The notes: a model not told the origin generated them from the sequence alone. A DNA stretch of 64,000 nucleotides from Actinokineospora sp. NBRC 105648 (GCF_030269645.1 NZ_BSTR01000045.1:1-64000), one strand, 5' to 3'; positions 26,497 through 36,272 are shown, numbered from the stretch's first letter. Translations and numbers: made by a program.

Positions 26497-27708
26497 GTGG
26501 TGTCGCAGGCACTCGTGGGTCAGCGCATCCGAAGGCTGCGGCATGTTGCGGGTTTCGGGCAAGCCGAGTTCGCGAAAATGGTCGGCATAGCGTCCGGTTC
26601 GGTGTCCAAACTGGAGAACGGCCGGATGCCGATAACCGACGATCTCCTGTCGACCATCGCCGCGATACTCGGTTGTACGCCACGGTTCCTGACTATGACC
26701 GTCGAGCTGGCGCCGACCACTCGACCATGGCTGCGGGCTTACGCTGACGCTCCCAAGCGGACCGTCGACCAGATCGTCGACGAGTGCACGACCGCGATGG
26801 AAGCCATCGTCGGCTTGGAACTCAAGCTGCTGCCCGACTCGCTTCCCCACTTCACCGGAGACCTCATGGATCCTTCCGCCATCGAGGATCTTGCCGCTGA
26901 CGTCCGCGTCGCTGCCGGGCTCGACGAGGGTGACGTAGTGGGCAATTCGATCCGTGCCGCCGAACGACTGGGTTGTGTGGTTCTCCCGATGTCCGACGAG
27001 GTCGGGCGCCACATCGGCTTGTCGGTCCGCGCGAACCTCACCGGTGTGATCTGCCTTGGCCGATGGACCGCCGAGGGCTCGCCCGTCCCGGGGGACCGCC
27101 AGCGTTGGACCGTGGCCCACGAACTCGGGCACCTGACCTTGCACGCCGGACTCGGAGCACCGGATACGGCGGACGAGGCGAGCCGGATCGAGAAACAGGC
27201 ACACGCGTTCGCCGGGGCGTTCCTCGCGCCGGGTGACGCGATGCTGGACGAGCTCCAGCGCCTAGGCGGTCGGGTAACCCTGCAGACCCTTGCACGGATC
27301 AAGGAGAACTGGGGGGTGTCGATCAAAGCATTGGTGACTCGCTTCCGCACTCTCGGCGTGATTGACGCCGAACACGCCCGCAGTCTCTTCAAGCAGATCT
27401 CCGCGCGGGGATGGAACAAGAGCGAGCCCGTGCCCGTCGGCAACGAGCAAGCGATCTGGTTCCAGCGCGCTCTGGACACAGGCATGCGCGGATCACCCGA
27501 CCCCGTCGCCAAGGCCGCGGACACCATCGGGCTTGACCGTCGATACTTCGACCGTTGGACCGACTGGTCGACCCCTCAGGCCGTGGAAATCGCCGAGGTG
27601 ATCACGCCCGATTTTGGTTCCCGCCCGGCACGCGAGTCGTCGTCTACAGGCGGGATGGCGGTTTCACTCCTCACGCACCGCCGCAATCAGCCCAGACGCA
27701 CCACGTAA
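26497..27708 (+). CDS. XRE-family regulator with ImmA/IrrE metallopeptidase domain
   Basis: A 403-residue two-domain protein. The N-terminal XRE helix-turn-helix reads GQRIRRLRHVAGFGQAEFAK with KMVGIASGSVSKLENGRMP. The central COG2856 (ImmA/IrrE) metallopeptidase domain has the zinc motif HELGH in WTVAHELGHLTLHAG (near residue 209). The downstream EKQAHAFAGAFLAP supplies the further ligand region. Such proteins cleave repressors or act as antitoxin-like regulators in mobile elements. GTG 26497 lies 12 bp after AGAAGGA. A longer upstream frame overlaps the preceding gene and is rejected. Confidence 0.85.
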   Translation: MVSQALVGQRIRRLRHVAGFGQAEFAKMVGIASGSVSKLENGRMPITDDLLSTIAAILGCTPRFLTMTVELAPTTRPWLRAYADAPKRTVDQIVDECTTAMEAIVGLELKLLPDSLPHFTGDLMDPSAIEDLAADVRVAAGLDEGDVVGNSIRAAERLGCVVLPMSDEVGRHIGLSVRANLTGVICLGRWTAEGSPVPGDRQRWTVAHELGHLTLHAGLGAPDTADEASRIEKQAHAFAGAFLAPGDAMLDELQRLGGRVTLQTLARIKENWGVSIKALVTRFRTLGVIDAEHARSLFKQISARGWNKSEPVPVGNEQAIWFQRALDTGMRGSPDPVAKAADTIGLDRRYFDRWTDWSTPQAVEIAEVITPDFGSRPARESSSTGGMAVSLLTHRRNQPRRTT

Positions 27709-27759
27709 ACATGCCTTTCGCGGATTGTTTTGTCGGAAGGAGGTAGCCTGGGCGCGGTG

Positions 27760-28142
27760 GACGGTCGTTGCCGGTGTGGAGTGTCCCCTGGCGGCATTGG
27801 CGGCTAGGGTTCTCGGCCCTGCCTCGGTGGGTATCCACGGACTTGCCGTCGCCGTCGAACTCAGCGACCCGGTCGGCGTCGAACGCGCCTCGTCCTGGTA
27901 CCCCCCCGTCCGAGCTTCCCGCGGAACGACGCTCGCACTACTTCATCGACCTCGCCCGCGCCCAGCTCGACCTCGGCCGCGACGAGGACGCCCACGTCAG
28001 CCTGCAGACCGCCCGCCAGGTCGCACCCCAACATGCCCGCGCGCACCCGCAGGTTCGCCGGACCCTGACCACACTGCTGTCTACCCACAGCGCCCCCAAC
28101 TCCGGTCTATTCGACCTCGCCGAATGGGCGCGCGCCCGCTGA
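27760..28142 (+). pseudogene. XRE-TPR regulator C-terminal relic, frameshifted
   Basis: Two pieces match the C-terminal TPR region of the large actinomycete family of XRE regulators. They are VGIHGLAVAVELSDPVGVER, then in another frame ELPAERRSHYFIDLARAQLD followed by VSLQTARQVAPQHARAHPQV. The frame changes at a run of seven C at about 27901. The DNA-binding N-terminus is absent. A central fragment of the same family lies at 39.7-40.1 kb. Confidence 0.7.
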
Positions 28143-28144
28143 AC

Positions 28145-28305
28145 AGTTCGAGCAGGGAGTCGATCACCTAGTCGGCGTCACGACGCACCAGCGGGTCATC
28201 AGCCCACAGGTAGCCCAAGGGACCGCGCCGGATCAGAACGGTCCGCAAGTCCGCCGCCTTCGCAGCGACGACGTCGTTGTCCCGGCCCAGAGGCAATTGG
28301 TGCAT
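28145..28305 (-). pseudogene. HAD-like hydrolase C-terminal relic with internal stop
   Basis: The minus strand reads LPLGRDNDVVAAKAADLRTV, LIRRGPLGYLWADDPLVRRD, then TAG where tryptophan is expected, then VIDSLLEL. This resembles the last 50 residues of actinobacterial HAD hydrolases (AGLRTVLIRRGPWG type). Everything upstream is missing. Confidence 0.5.
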
Positions 28306-28310
28306 CGCTG

Positions 28311-29222
28311 AATGGTCCAATACGCAAGATCGCCGCCGTAGTCCTACACGGATACGTGAGCTTCACTGATTGTTGTTGTCATGCCGTCCGACCACACCTT
28401 CGGGTCGCCCCTTGTCGTCTGTCGGTGGTGTGACGGCGGGCCACTGTTCCAGGCTCAGTCGCCGACCTTGCCCGGGCCCGCGATAGCGGGTTACCCGACC
28501 CGCTGCTGTGGACACGCAGGGTGTTCAGGTCCTCGCCGACGCCGGATTCAAGGCTTCGATGCCCGGTCCGGGTTGCGATCGTGACACCGACGCACCGCGA
28601 TTCCGACGAACCCCGCCAGCCTGGTACGAGGAACGCCATGCGGTGCAACGCTAAGCTCACTCGTGCAACGGAATCGTGAGGAACACGGCATCGGTCATCT
28701 GAGGAATTGGATCCTTGGCTCGCCATCTCGTCCGCCGCGACACCTTCGACCATATCGTCCGGTGTCGCCGGACTCCTGCCCGACCATCAGCACAGCGAAC
28801 GCGCCCACATCACGTCGCGGTGACCCGACACAGTCGTTCGAGTCACCGCCTGGCCTCCCCATCATGTACAAGGTCGTGAAGCTTCGGCGCCTTTAAGGAA
28901 ATTGATCTCAAAGACGACGTCCGAAGAGTTGCATTGCCGCTCGCCGCAGTGGCTCTGCTGAGCGAGATGGACGCTGGAGTCATGCGGCGACCTGGGACCA
29001 GGGGATCTCTGCGCTTCGCGGCGGGTTTCATCCCGCTCCGACACGCTGTTGTCGATCATTGGTGAGTGGCGTGCCGGCACAGGTGATGCGGAGCGACAGA
29101 TCGTTGTGGTTGATCGATGGGCTGTGCCATTCAATGATGATGAATGATCTGCTCTCCACAGCGCTCACGGCGCCGGCGCGTGGCCGTTCCTGCGGCGTCG
29201 GTGTTCCGGGCAGGGTAGGTGG
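28311..29222. other. Gene-poor stretch, no supported gene
   Basis: About 900 bp with only short, low-quality open frames on both strands. Nearby relics suggest it is decayed mobile-element DNA. No repeat or strong hairpin was noticed. Confidence 0.4.
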
Positions 29223-29522
29223 TCACCGCGTTGGCCACCGTTTGAGGCCTTGTCGTAGCACCGAGGCGATGTTGCGGAAGGTGTCACCGTTGTCGTACTG
29301 GTCGACGAGGATGTCGGTCACTCCGACGACCGCCTCGGTTGCCTGGTGGCTGGTCTTGACCAAGGCCACTGCCAGGTTCGCTGGTAGCTGGGACGACGCG
29401 GCGGTGCCAGTGCTGAGTGCTTGTACGGCTTTCCATGCGGTGTCGACCTGTTCGAGCGCCTGGATCAGGTCACGCCACACCGCTAACTGGTTGGTGCTCT
29501 TCTCCGGCTGGAGTTGGGTCAT
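29223..29522 (-). CDS. Small helical protein of unknown function
   Basis: A 99-residue predicted all-helical protein (NQLAVWRDLIQALEQVDTAW, LAVALVKTSHQATEAVVGVT, FRNIASVLRQGLKRW). No family was recognised. AGAGGA lies upstream of ATG 29522. Regular codon use supports it. It is followed by nothing obvious on the same strand and may be co-regulated with the SPFH genes upstream, 300 bp away. Confidence 0.55.
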   Translation of the reverse strand: MTQLQPEKSTNQLAVWRDLIQALEQVDTAWKAVQALSTGTAASSQLPANLAVALVKTSHQATEAVVGVTDILVDQYDNGDTFRNIASVLRQGLKRWPTR

Positions 29523-29827
29523 GGCTATCGTCCTCTCGTCTGGAGTGGTAAGGCTGGCACCCAGAGGTGACAACCGTCAGTCGGGAGCGGCCGAGCGATC
29601 GGCGCCGGCAGGCACGGGGCCGATTCAGCCCACATCGCGGGTCCGGCCGCCGTCGGCTTCCCATCGTTGCTCCGCGGCGTCGGCCATCCGAGGACGCAGA
29701 ACCGCGATAGCCACCTCTGGGTGGTTGCCGTGCGTCTCGTCGGCGCCGGAGTGGATGTTCCTGGTCTCTTCACCGATAGACCGATCCGGTCGACCGAGTG
29801 ATGCACGATTGGTCTCTCGGTCTGTGG

Positions 29828-30922
29828 TCACGATCGAGTTGGTACAGCGATCGGGTTGTTGTCGTTCTGGTGTTTCCTGTCTCCGTTGGCGCCGGGGCCG
29901 GTAGTGCTGGGTGTGATGTGGGGGCTGTCGGCTTGGGCTGCGTCGGCGAGCGCTTCCGCGGAGGCTTGCGCTGCCTGGGCCGCGTCGTTGGCGGCGTGGG
30001 CGGCCATGCCGTCGGAGGAAGTTTCGCGCGTGGCCGGTGATGGGGGGAGGGCCTCGGTGAAGGCGCGGGACACGCCTTGGAGCGCTGAGGTGACCTCGCT
30101 GGGGATGACCCAGAACGTGTTGCCCGGGCCCTGAGCTAGCTGGGGCAGCATCTGGAGGTACTGGTAGGCGAGCACTTTGGGATCGGGGTCGTTGCGGTGA
30201 ATGGCCTGGAAGACTTCGTCGATGGCGCGGGACTGGCCTTCTGCGTTGAGGATCGCTGCGGTCCGGTTGCCCTCGGCGCGGAGCACGGCGGACTGCTTGT
30301 CGCCTTCGGCGGTGAGGATCTGGGACTGGCGTTGCCCTTCTGCGCCAAGGATCGCGGCGCGCTTGTCGCGTTCGGCGCGCATCTGCTTTTCCATCGCGTC
30401 CTTGATGGACTGCGGCGGGTCGATTGCCTTGATCTCGACTCGGTTGACCCGCAGGCCCCATTTTCCGGTGGCCTCGTCGAGAACGCCGCGCAGCTGGTTG
30501 TTGATGGTGTCGCGGGAGGTGAGGGTGCGTTCCAGGTCCATGGAGCCGACGACGTTGCGCAGGGTGGTGACGGTGAGTTGTTCGACAGCCTGCAGGAAGC
30601 TGGCGATCTCGTAGGCCGCGGCGCGCGGATCGGTGACCTGGAAGTACAGGACGGTGTCGATTTCGACGACCAGGTTGTCCTCGGTAATCACCGGCTGTGG
30701 TTGGAATGAGACGACCTGTTCCCGCAGGTCGATCACTGGGTAGACACGGTCGACGTAGGGGATGACGAAGTTGAGGCCGGGCTTCAGTGTGCGGTGGTAG
30801 CGGCCGAGTCTTTCGACATTGCGAGCGCGTGCCTGGGGCACGATGCGCACCGCCCGCAGCACGGTGAAGATCGCGAACAGGGCGATGAGCAGTCCGGCGA
30901 TGAGGAAGGCGGAGATTTCCAT
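29828..30922 (-). CDS. SPFH/Band-7 (stomatin/prohibitin-like) membrane protein
   Basis: A 364-residue protein. One N-terminal membrane segment (ISAFLIAGLLIALFAIFTVL) precedes a full SPFH domain (IVPQARARNVERLGRYHRTL to LREQVVSFQPQPVITEDNL). A coiled helical stretch follows with repeated AEG units (LGAEGQRQSQILTAEGDKQS). The C-terminal ~70 residues are Ala-rich and then disordered. Such proteins form membrane microdomain scaffolds and work with NfeD, encoded 3 bp upstream. The pair clearly forms an operon. Confidence 0.92.
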   Translation of the reverse strand: MEISAFLIAGLLIALFAIFTVLRAVRIVPQARARNVERLGRYHRTLKPGLNFVIPYVDRVYPVIDLREQVVSFQPQPVITEDNLVVEIDTVLYFQVTDPRAAAYEIASFLQAVEQLTVTTLRNVVGSMDLERTLTSRDTINNQLRGVLDEATGKWGLRVNRVEIKAIDPPQSIKDAMEKQMRAERDKRAAILGAEGQRQSQILTAEGDKQSAVLRAEGNRTAAILNAEGQSRAIDEVFQAIHRNDPDPKVLAYQYLQMLPQLAQGPGNTFWVIPSEVTSALQGVSRAFTEALPPSPATRETSSDGMAAHAANDAAQAAQASAEALADAAQADSPHITPSTTGPGANGDRKHQNDNNPIAVPTRS

Positions 30923-30925
30923 GGG

Positions 30926-31357
30926 TTACTCCTGGGGGTAGACGAGTGCCGTGGTGCCGTTGATCTCCATGACCGCGACGGTGGCACCGGCGGGGATCAC
31001 AAGGGTGTGGTCGTAGGTGCGGGCCGTCCATTCCTCGCCACCGATGCGAACCCGGCCGTCCGACCCGCTCACTTCTGAGACGACGTATGCGGCCGTGCCG
31101 ACCAGTGCGTCCACTCCGAACCGCTGCGCCTGAGGCTGGAGCATGTGCCGCAGCGCGATCGGACGGACAAGCAGGATCCCGACCGTTGCGGCGACGGCGA
31201 ACACCAACAGCTGCACGGGCAGCGGAAGGCCGATGGCGGCGAAACCCACCGTGACCAGAGCGGCGCCGCTGAGCATTCCGAGCGCCGCGGTGAGGGTGAA
31301 GACCTCGGCCACACCCAGCACCACGGCGAAGATCAACCAGATCAGCCACTGGCTCAT
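30926..31357 (-). CDS. NfeD-family membrane protein
   Basis: A 143-residue protein with three to four membrane helices (WLIWLIFAVVLGVAEVFTL, GAALVTVGFAAIGL, LLVFAVAATVGILLV). These are followed by a C-terminal OB-fold (LVGTAAYVVSEVSGSDGRVR to VIPAGATVAVMEINGTTALV), the short-NfeD layout. AGGAGG precedes ATG 31357. It is the first gene of a two-gene unit with the SPFH protein. The known role is assembly or function of SPFH membrane platforms. Confidence 0.92.
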   Translation of the reverse strand: MSQWLIWLIFAVVLGVAEVFTLTAALGMLSGAALVTVGFAAIGLPLPVQLLVFAVAATVGILLVRPIALRHMLQPQAQRFGVDALVGTAAYVVSEVSGSDGRVRIGGEEWTARTYDHTLVIPAGATVAVMEINGTTALVYPQE

Positions 31358-31559
31358 GGGACGGCCTCCTGCCAGGTGCGCGAACGAGAGGACAATTCCA
31401 CTCTGCCTGAGCGTGCTCCGACTACCACTTACGGGTAAGGCACCTGGTCGGCCATGCTTGCCCGGTTCCGCGTTCCGGATCCCGGCAATATCACCGTGGG
31501 ATCGGCGCCGAGTACGTCTGGCGTGTGGGTTACCATCAATTCGACCTCTGCTCGTACGC

Positions 31560-32732
31560 TCAGTCGATCGAGGGCAACGGTTGACGCGGCCAGTCCAGCA
31601 GCCGTGCCCCGAGCACTGCCGCTTCCAGCGCGAACCGCTGCGTCGGCTCGGCCACATCGTGTCCGGTGAGCCGCTTGATCCGGTCGAGGCGGTAGGTGAC
31701 GGCGCGGACGCTGAGGTGCAGCCAGCGGGCGGCGGCGGCGTGGACCCCACCCGAGGCGAAGTATCCCGCGAGGGTGTCCAACAGCGGTTGCGCGCCGTCG
31801 CGCGCCTGTTCCAGCGGCCCCAGCACGGTGGTGACCAGGTCAGTGATGGCGACTCGGTCACGAAGCAGTACCTGGAAAACGAGAAGGTCGGCGGCGAACA
31901 GCACCTGGGCGGTAAGGCAGAGCGAGTCGGCCAGTTCCAGCGTTCTGCGGGCTTCTTCGTAGGAGCGTACGGCGCCACCAGGCCCGGCATGGGTGCGGCC
32001 CACCCCGAGACGCCAGTGGGCATCGGCTCCCATGCCGAACTTCACCTGCCGGGCGAACTCCGCGAGCAGGTCGGCGGACGTGCCGGCAGCGACGCAGATC
32101 AACAACTCGTCTTTGGTGGTAATGAGAAGATCGCGGGTACCGAAGCGTGCCAGCATGGCGGACTCGACGCGGCGGGTTACAGGGTCGCCGTCGACAAAGC
32201 CGTGGTCCGCGCGGGCGACGGCGACGGCCAGGTGACCGGCCAGTTGCAGACCGAAGCGTTCCGCCGTTTCGGCCATCCGGCCGAGATCGCTGCGACCGTT
32301 GAGCAGGTCGTCGATGAACTCTCGGCGCCGCGTCTCCTCCTGACGCATCACCAGTCGCTGGGTTGCCTCGTAGCCTTCGGCGAGAGCGACGACGGCGTCC
32401 GCAGCGGCACGCAGCACACTCTCGGTGATAGCGCGCACCGTGGTGCCGCTCGCACCGGTGACACTGGGAAGCTCGGACCAGACCAGCAAGTTCGCGGTGA
32501 GGTATAGGTCGACCACGGCACGCAGGGGGATGTTCTGCTCGGCGGCGGCGGCCCCAAGGGCACGTCGGGTGTCTAGCTCGTCACGGGCCAGTCGGCGGTT
32601 GGTCGCGCCCACCGAGACCAGCATCTCGATGTACCCGTCGAGTAGCGACGACGCCTCTACGCCGGAGCCGGCGGCCGCGTTGGCGGTGATGGCGGCCACG
32701 TTCACTGCCGTGAACCCACGTTCGGTCGCCAT
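31560..32732 (-). CDS. PucR/CdaR-family transcriptional regulator
   Basis: A 390-residue cytosolic regulator. The N-terminal half is helical (ALGAAAAEQNIPLRAVVDLY). The middle is the CdaR GGDEF-like domain. The C-terminal PucR helix-turn-helix carries the signature LDTLAGYFASGGVHAAAARW, then LSVRAVTYRLDRIKRLTG. ATG 32732 has GAAGGGG 7 bp upstream; a 133-codon upstream extension is rejected. It is divergent from the GH15 gene with 424 bp between. Its target is unknown. Confidence 0.9.
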   Translation of the reverse strand: MATERGFTAVNVAAITANAAAGSGVEASSLLDGYIEMLVSVGATNRRLARDELDTRRALGAAAAEQNIPLRAVVDLYLTANLLVWSELPSVTGASGTTVRAITESVLRAAADAVVALAEGYEATQRLVMRQEETRRREFIDDLLNGRSDLGRMAETAERFGLQLAGHLAVAVARADHGFVDGDPVTRRVESAMLARFGTRDLLITTKDELLICVAAGTSADLLAEFARQVKFGMGADAHWRLGVGRTHAGPGGAVRSYEEARRTLELADSLCLTAQVLFAADLLVFQVLLRDRVAITDLVTTVLGPLEQARDGAQPLLDTLAGYFASGGVHAAAARWLHLSVRAVTYRLDRIKRLTGHDVAEPTQRFALEAAVLGARLLDWPRQPLPSID

Positions 32733-33156
32733 CGGACCGCCCCTTCCGCCCCGTCGTTGCCGTATCCCGGCAACCCGGTCTCTGCAGAGTAGCCAGACCA
32801 GCGCCTTGTTAACCGCGTCGCGCGTGGGGAATTGTCGAGGTGGGCGGCCGCGTGGAGGAATTCCTCGATTCTTGGCCGATTGCTCGCACAGGATTGTCCC
32901 GAACGTGGAGGTTGACCGTGTCCCGAAGATGGGCCCTGCGTCGACAGACCCGTACAGCAATCGTCGAACCGCTACGGGAGCGCAGGCCAGGATTGGTGTC
33001 ACCGCCTCATCCCGCATCGCTGAGCTCGCCTGCACCGCACCCTCCGTGCGGGTCGACTTCGCCAAGGTCGGCATCGTCGCCGCATCCGCGGTCAGTGCCG
33101 CGGTGGGCGTCACCCTGCCGCTCCGCGTCACCCCGACACCCCGAGAAGGCGACGAT
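32733..33156. other. Divergent intergenic region between PucR regulator and GH15 gene
   Basis: This 424-bp gap must contain both promoters. It includes the perfect 12-bp palindrome GAGGAATTCCTC at 32855-32866. No coding feature was recognised. Confidence 0.4.
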
Positions 33157-34998
33157 ATGAACTCAGCCCGGCCACTGCGGCGCGTCGGCGGCTACCTGCC
33201 GCTGGCCGACCACGGCCTGATCGGCGACGGACGAGGAAGTGCCCTCGTCGGCCGCGACGGCTCGATCAGCTGGATGTGCGTTCCCCGCTTCGACAGCGAC
33301 CCGATCTTCTGCGGGCTGCTCGACCACCGCCTCGGGGGCGAGTTCCTCCTCGCCCCCGAGGCGGTGCACTCGAGCCGCCAGTACTACCTGCCCGACACCG
33401 GGGTGCTGGTCACCGAGATGCGCTGCGCGACCGGCCTGGTGGAGGTGACCGACGCGTTCATCCTGCGCCCCGGCGCCGACCTCACCGTCGACACACCCGC
33501 GGCGAGCGGCGAACTGCTGCGCTATGTCCGGGTGCTGCAGGGGCGGGTCGAGCTCCGGATCGCGGTCCGTCCCCGCGGTGGCGCCGACGTCGACCGCCAC
33601 GGCGGCGGTCTGCGGCTGCGCTGCTCGCGGCCCGACCTGGAACTGCACCTGCTGTCCGAGCGGCCACTGGACGGTCTCGACACGACCGTACGGGTCGAGG
33701 CCGGTCAGGACCTCTGGCTGCTGCTGCGGTGGGAATCGGGCGCACGCCGGGCGCACCGCGTCCACCCCCGTCGGCTGCTGGACGAGACGGCGGTGACCTG
33801 GCGCCGCTGGACCGCCGGGATCTCCTACGACGGGCCGCAGACCACACTGGTGCGGCGTTCGGCGATCACACTCAAGCTGCTCGACAACGTCGAGAACGGT
33901 GCCATCGTCGCGGCACCCACCTCCTCGCTGCCCGAATCGATCGGCGGTGCCCGCAACTGGGACTACCGCTACACCTGGATCCGCGACGCGGCCTTCTCCG
34001 TGTACGCGCTGCGCCGAATCGGGCTGACCACCGAAGCTGACAGCTTCCTGGGCTGGGTCCTGGACGCCATCGAGGGCGGCAAACCCCGCGTGCTCTACAA
34101 CCTCGACGGACAGGAACCCCCGCCCGAGCACGTGGACCACGACCTGGCCGGGTACCGGGGGTCTGGGCCCGTCCGTTGGGGCAACGGCGCTGCCGACCAG
34201 GTCCAGCACGACGTATACGGCGAGATCCTCGACTGCGCCTACCAGTGGGCCGCCCGCGGCGGTCACGTCGACGACACGCTCTGGGCCCACCTTGCTGGGC
34301 TCACCGAGGCCGCCGCTACGGTGTGGAGGCAGCCCGGCCAGGGCATCTGGGAGGTGCGCTCCACCGCCCGCCCGTTCACCTACTCCGTGGCCATGTGCCA
34401 GGTCGCCCTTGACCGAGCAGCCCGGCTCGCGACCCGGCTGCACCTGCCCGGTGACGTGACCCGATGGGCCGACACCGCCGACGAGCTGAGCGCGCGCATC
34501 CTGGATGAGGCATGGGACGAGGAACGCGGCAGCCTCACCGAGCACCTGGGACCCGGCGGCGGGCTGGACGCGAGCCTGCTCGCCCTGCCGCTGCGCCGCG
34601 TCCTGCCCGCCGACCACCCGCGGATGCTCGCGACCACCCGCGCGATCACCGACCGGCTCGGCGCCGGGGGCGGCCTGCTGTTCCGGTACCTGCCCGACGA
34701 GTCACCCGACGGGCTGCCCGGGCGCGAAGGCGCCTTCCTGCTGTGCAGCTTCTGGCTGGTCGACAACCTAGTCGGACAAGGTCGCGTCGACGACGCGGCT
34801 GAACTGTACGAAAGCCTGTGTGCCAAGGCCAACCCGCTCGGGCTGCTGCCCGAGCAGATCGACCCAGCGGACGGGTCCTTCCTGGGCAACTACCCCCAGG
34901 CGTTCAGCCACATCGGCGTCATCTCCAGCGGCGTGAGCCTGACCCGAGCGCTACACGGCGCTCCCTCCGAACTGTCCACCCGCACCCGGCCCGCCTGA
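33157..34998 (+). CDS. Glycoside hydrolase family 15 (trehalase/glucoamylase-like)
   Basis: A 613-residue cytosolic enzyme with the two-part GH15 layout. The N-terminal beta-sandwich starts LADHGLIGDGRGSALVGRDG and SISWMCVPRFDSDPIFCGLL. The (alpha/alpha)6 barrel has ARNWDYRYTWIRDAAFSVYA (near residue 270), the general-acid region YGEILDCAYQWA (near 355) and the general-base region GLLPEQIDPADGSFLGNYPQ (near 565). GAGAAGG precedes ATG 33157. Many actinobacterial members hydrolyse trehalose, but glucoamylase activity cannot be excluded. Confidence 0.92.
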   Translation: MNSARPLRRVGGYLPLADHGLIGDGRGSALVGRDGSISWMCVPRFDSDPIFCGLLDHRLGGEFLLAPEAVHSSRQYYLPDTGVLVTEMRCATGLVEVTDAFILRPGADLTVDTPAASGELLRYVRVLQGRVELRIAVRPRGGADVDRHGGGLRLRCSRPDLELHLLSERPLDGLDTTVRVEAGQDLWLLLRWESGARRAHRVHPRRLLDETAVTWRRWTAGISYDGPQTTLVRRSAITLKLLDNVENGAIVAAPTSSLPESIGGARNWDYRYTWIRDAAFSVYALRRIGLTTEADSFLGWVLDAIEGGKPRVLYNLDGQEPPPEHVDHDLAGYRGSGPVRWGNGAADQVQHDVYGEILDCAYQWAARGGHVDDTLWAHLAGLTEAAATVWRQPGQGIWEVRSTARPFTYSVAMCQVALDRAARLATRLHLPGDVTRWADTADELSARILDEAWDEERGSLTEHLGPGGGLDASLLALPLRRVLPADHPRMLATTRAITDRLGAGGGLLFRYLPDESPDGLPGREGAFLLCSFWLVDNLVGQGRVDDAAELYESLCAKANPLGLLPEQIDPADGSFLGNYPQAFSHIGVISSGVSLTRALHGAPSELSTRTRPA

Positions 34999-35695
34999 CC
35001 GTGAGGCCCCGCCAGGGTCGATCAAGCCCGTCCAGCCTCTCCGTTTCCGGACCCGGGCAACTCGACGGTGTCCACCTTTGCCCGATGAACCCCTTTGACC
35101 ACGGCCTGGACACACTTACAGTCTAAGGATAGAAGGGCGGACACTCATCGCGTCGAGTGATACCGCCGCCGCGACTATCCGCCGCAGCCCGGGACTCGCC
35201 TGCAGGCGGCTCTCACCGGCCTCTCGTCACGATCTGCCCGCGCTACTAACCCCGCGACGTCTCCTTCGACCCGCGACCCAGCATGACCGTTAGCCGGGCG
35301 GTCTGCGGGCCGGTCGATCCTTCCGGGTCACCGAGGAAGGGCACAGAAGGTGCGCGTCGTCGTGCTACACGACGCCACGGGCTATTGCCTGCTGACCGGG
35401 ATCGGCCGGGCACCCATCAAGCGTCGCCTCCAGATGAGCGCCAATCCGACCAGCCGGGCCGTGTCGATCCGCAGCATGCTACTCCTGATGATATTAGGGG
35501 GCGGTACGACTCAACCGACCCGCGATGACCGGGCGGACTCGCGCGGGCGAACCGTCCATGCGCTTCGTCGCCTGGCCCGACATCATCGAGCCGCTGCGCG
35601 AACATCGAGCCAGGTCGTCGAGGCTCGAACCACGATGAAGGACAACCGGTGTCGCGAGGAACTGGACCTGTGATCGACAAGATGGGAGAAGCGTC
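34999..35695. other. Gene-poor 700-bp intergenic region
   Basis: Only weak open frames occur here. One of 107 codons at 35350 has a poor composition and no recognisable domain. The downstream end carries the promoter of the DUF3040 gene. Confidence 0.4.
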
Positions 35696-36001
35696 ATGGA
35701 GTTGTCGCGCCGGGAACAGGAAATCCTTGCCCAGATCGAAGGGGAACTCACCGACAAGGCAAAGACACTTGCGGCAACTCTGAACACCGGCCCCGTATGG
35801 CGCCTGCGGTACTCATCCCTCGTGCGGACCGGTTTGGGCCTCGCCGGGCTTCTCGTACTCGGGCTTGTGGTCGTGATCGTGCTCGGCGTGCAACTGCTCG
35901 AACTCGGGCCGCTTGGCTTGTGCATCCTCACGGCCATCGTGGTCGTCCCGTGGTTCGTTCTGGCCTGCGCTCGCGTCAACCACAGCGAGGCCGACGACTA
36001 G
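35696..36001 (+). CDS. DUF3040 small membrane protein
   Basis: A 101-residue protein with the DUF3040 opening LSRREQEILAQIEGEL and two membrane segments (TGLGLAGLLVLGLVVVIVLG and LGLCILTAIVVVPWFVLA). GGGAGAAG precedes the ATG. This family occurs widely in actinobacterial stress loci and has no defined function. A second DUF3040 protein is at 49573-49830. Confidence 0.85.
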   Translation: MELSRREQEILAQIEGELTDKAKTLAATLNTGPVWRLRYSSLVRTGLGLAGLLVLGLVVVIVLGVQLLELGPLGLCILTAIVVVPWFVLACARVNHSEADD

Positions 36002-36014
36002 CCGTGGGTAGCGG

Positions 36015-36272
36015 TCATGTTGTGGTGTTCCTCGTGGTTTGTTGGCGGTGCTCTCGCGACGTGGTGTCGACGTTGTGGACGCTGGACGGACACCAGTCGG
36101 GCGAGAACGTCACGGTGACCGTGAGACCAGCGACCGCAGCGACCGTGGTGCCGACGGTTCGCTGTACCGCACGACCGATGGCCGTGGCTTGGACCTGCCC
36201 AGAGATCACCACGTATACCTCCACCTGCACGGCGTCCGTCCGTGCGAACTCGACCCAAGGGGGGTGGGTCAT
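36015..36272 (-). CDS. Possible Asp23/Gls24-like small protein
   Basis: An 85-residue frame, convergent with the DUF3040 gene. The stretch AVQVEVYVVISGQVQATAIG, then RAVQRTVGTTVAAVAGLTVT, resembles the core of alkaline-shock Asp23/Gls24 proteins (VxVxVVVxxG and IxxAVQxxV). AGGA lies directly before ATG 36272, closer than usual. A frame 35 codons longer is possible. The C-terminal tail is atypical, so this may be a relic. Confidence 0.35.
   Translation of the reverse strand: MTHPPWVEFARTDAVQVEVYVVISGQVQATAIGRAVQRTVGTTVAAVAGLTVTVTFSPDWCPSSVHNVDTTSREHRQQTTRNTTT

Noticed and set aside
28379-28753. A 124-codon minus-strand gene in the gene-poor stretch
   Set aside because: Ser/Arg-rich without any recognisable motif and with no ribosome site.
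32425-33156. N-terminal extension of the GH15 gene by 244 codons
   Set aside because: It overlaps the divergent PucR gene antisense; GAGAAGG and the family N-terminus support the start at 33157.
35350-35673. A 107-codon gene before DUF3040
   Set aside because: No family features, poor composition and no clear ribosome site.
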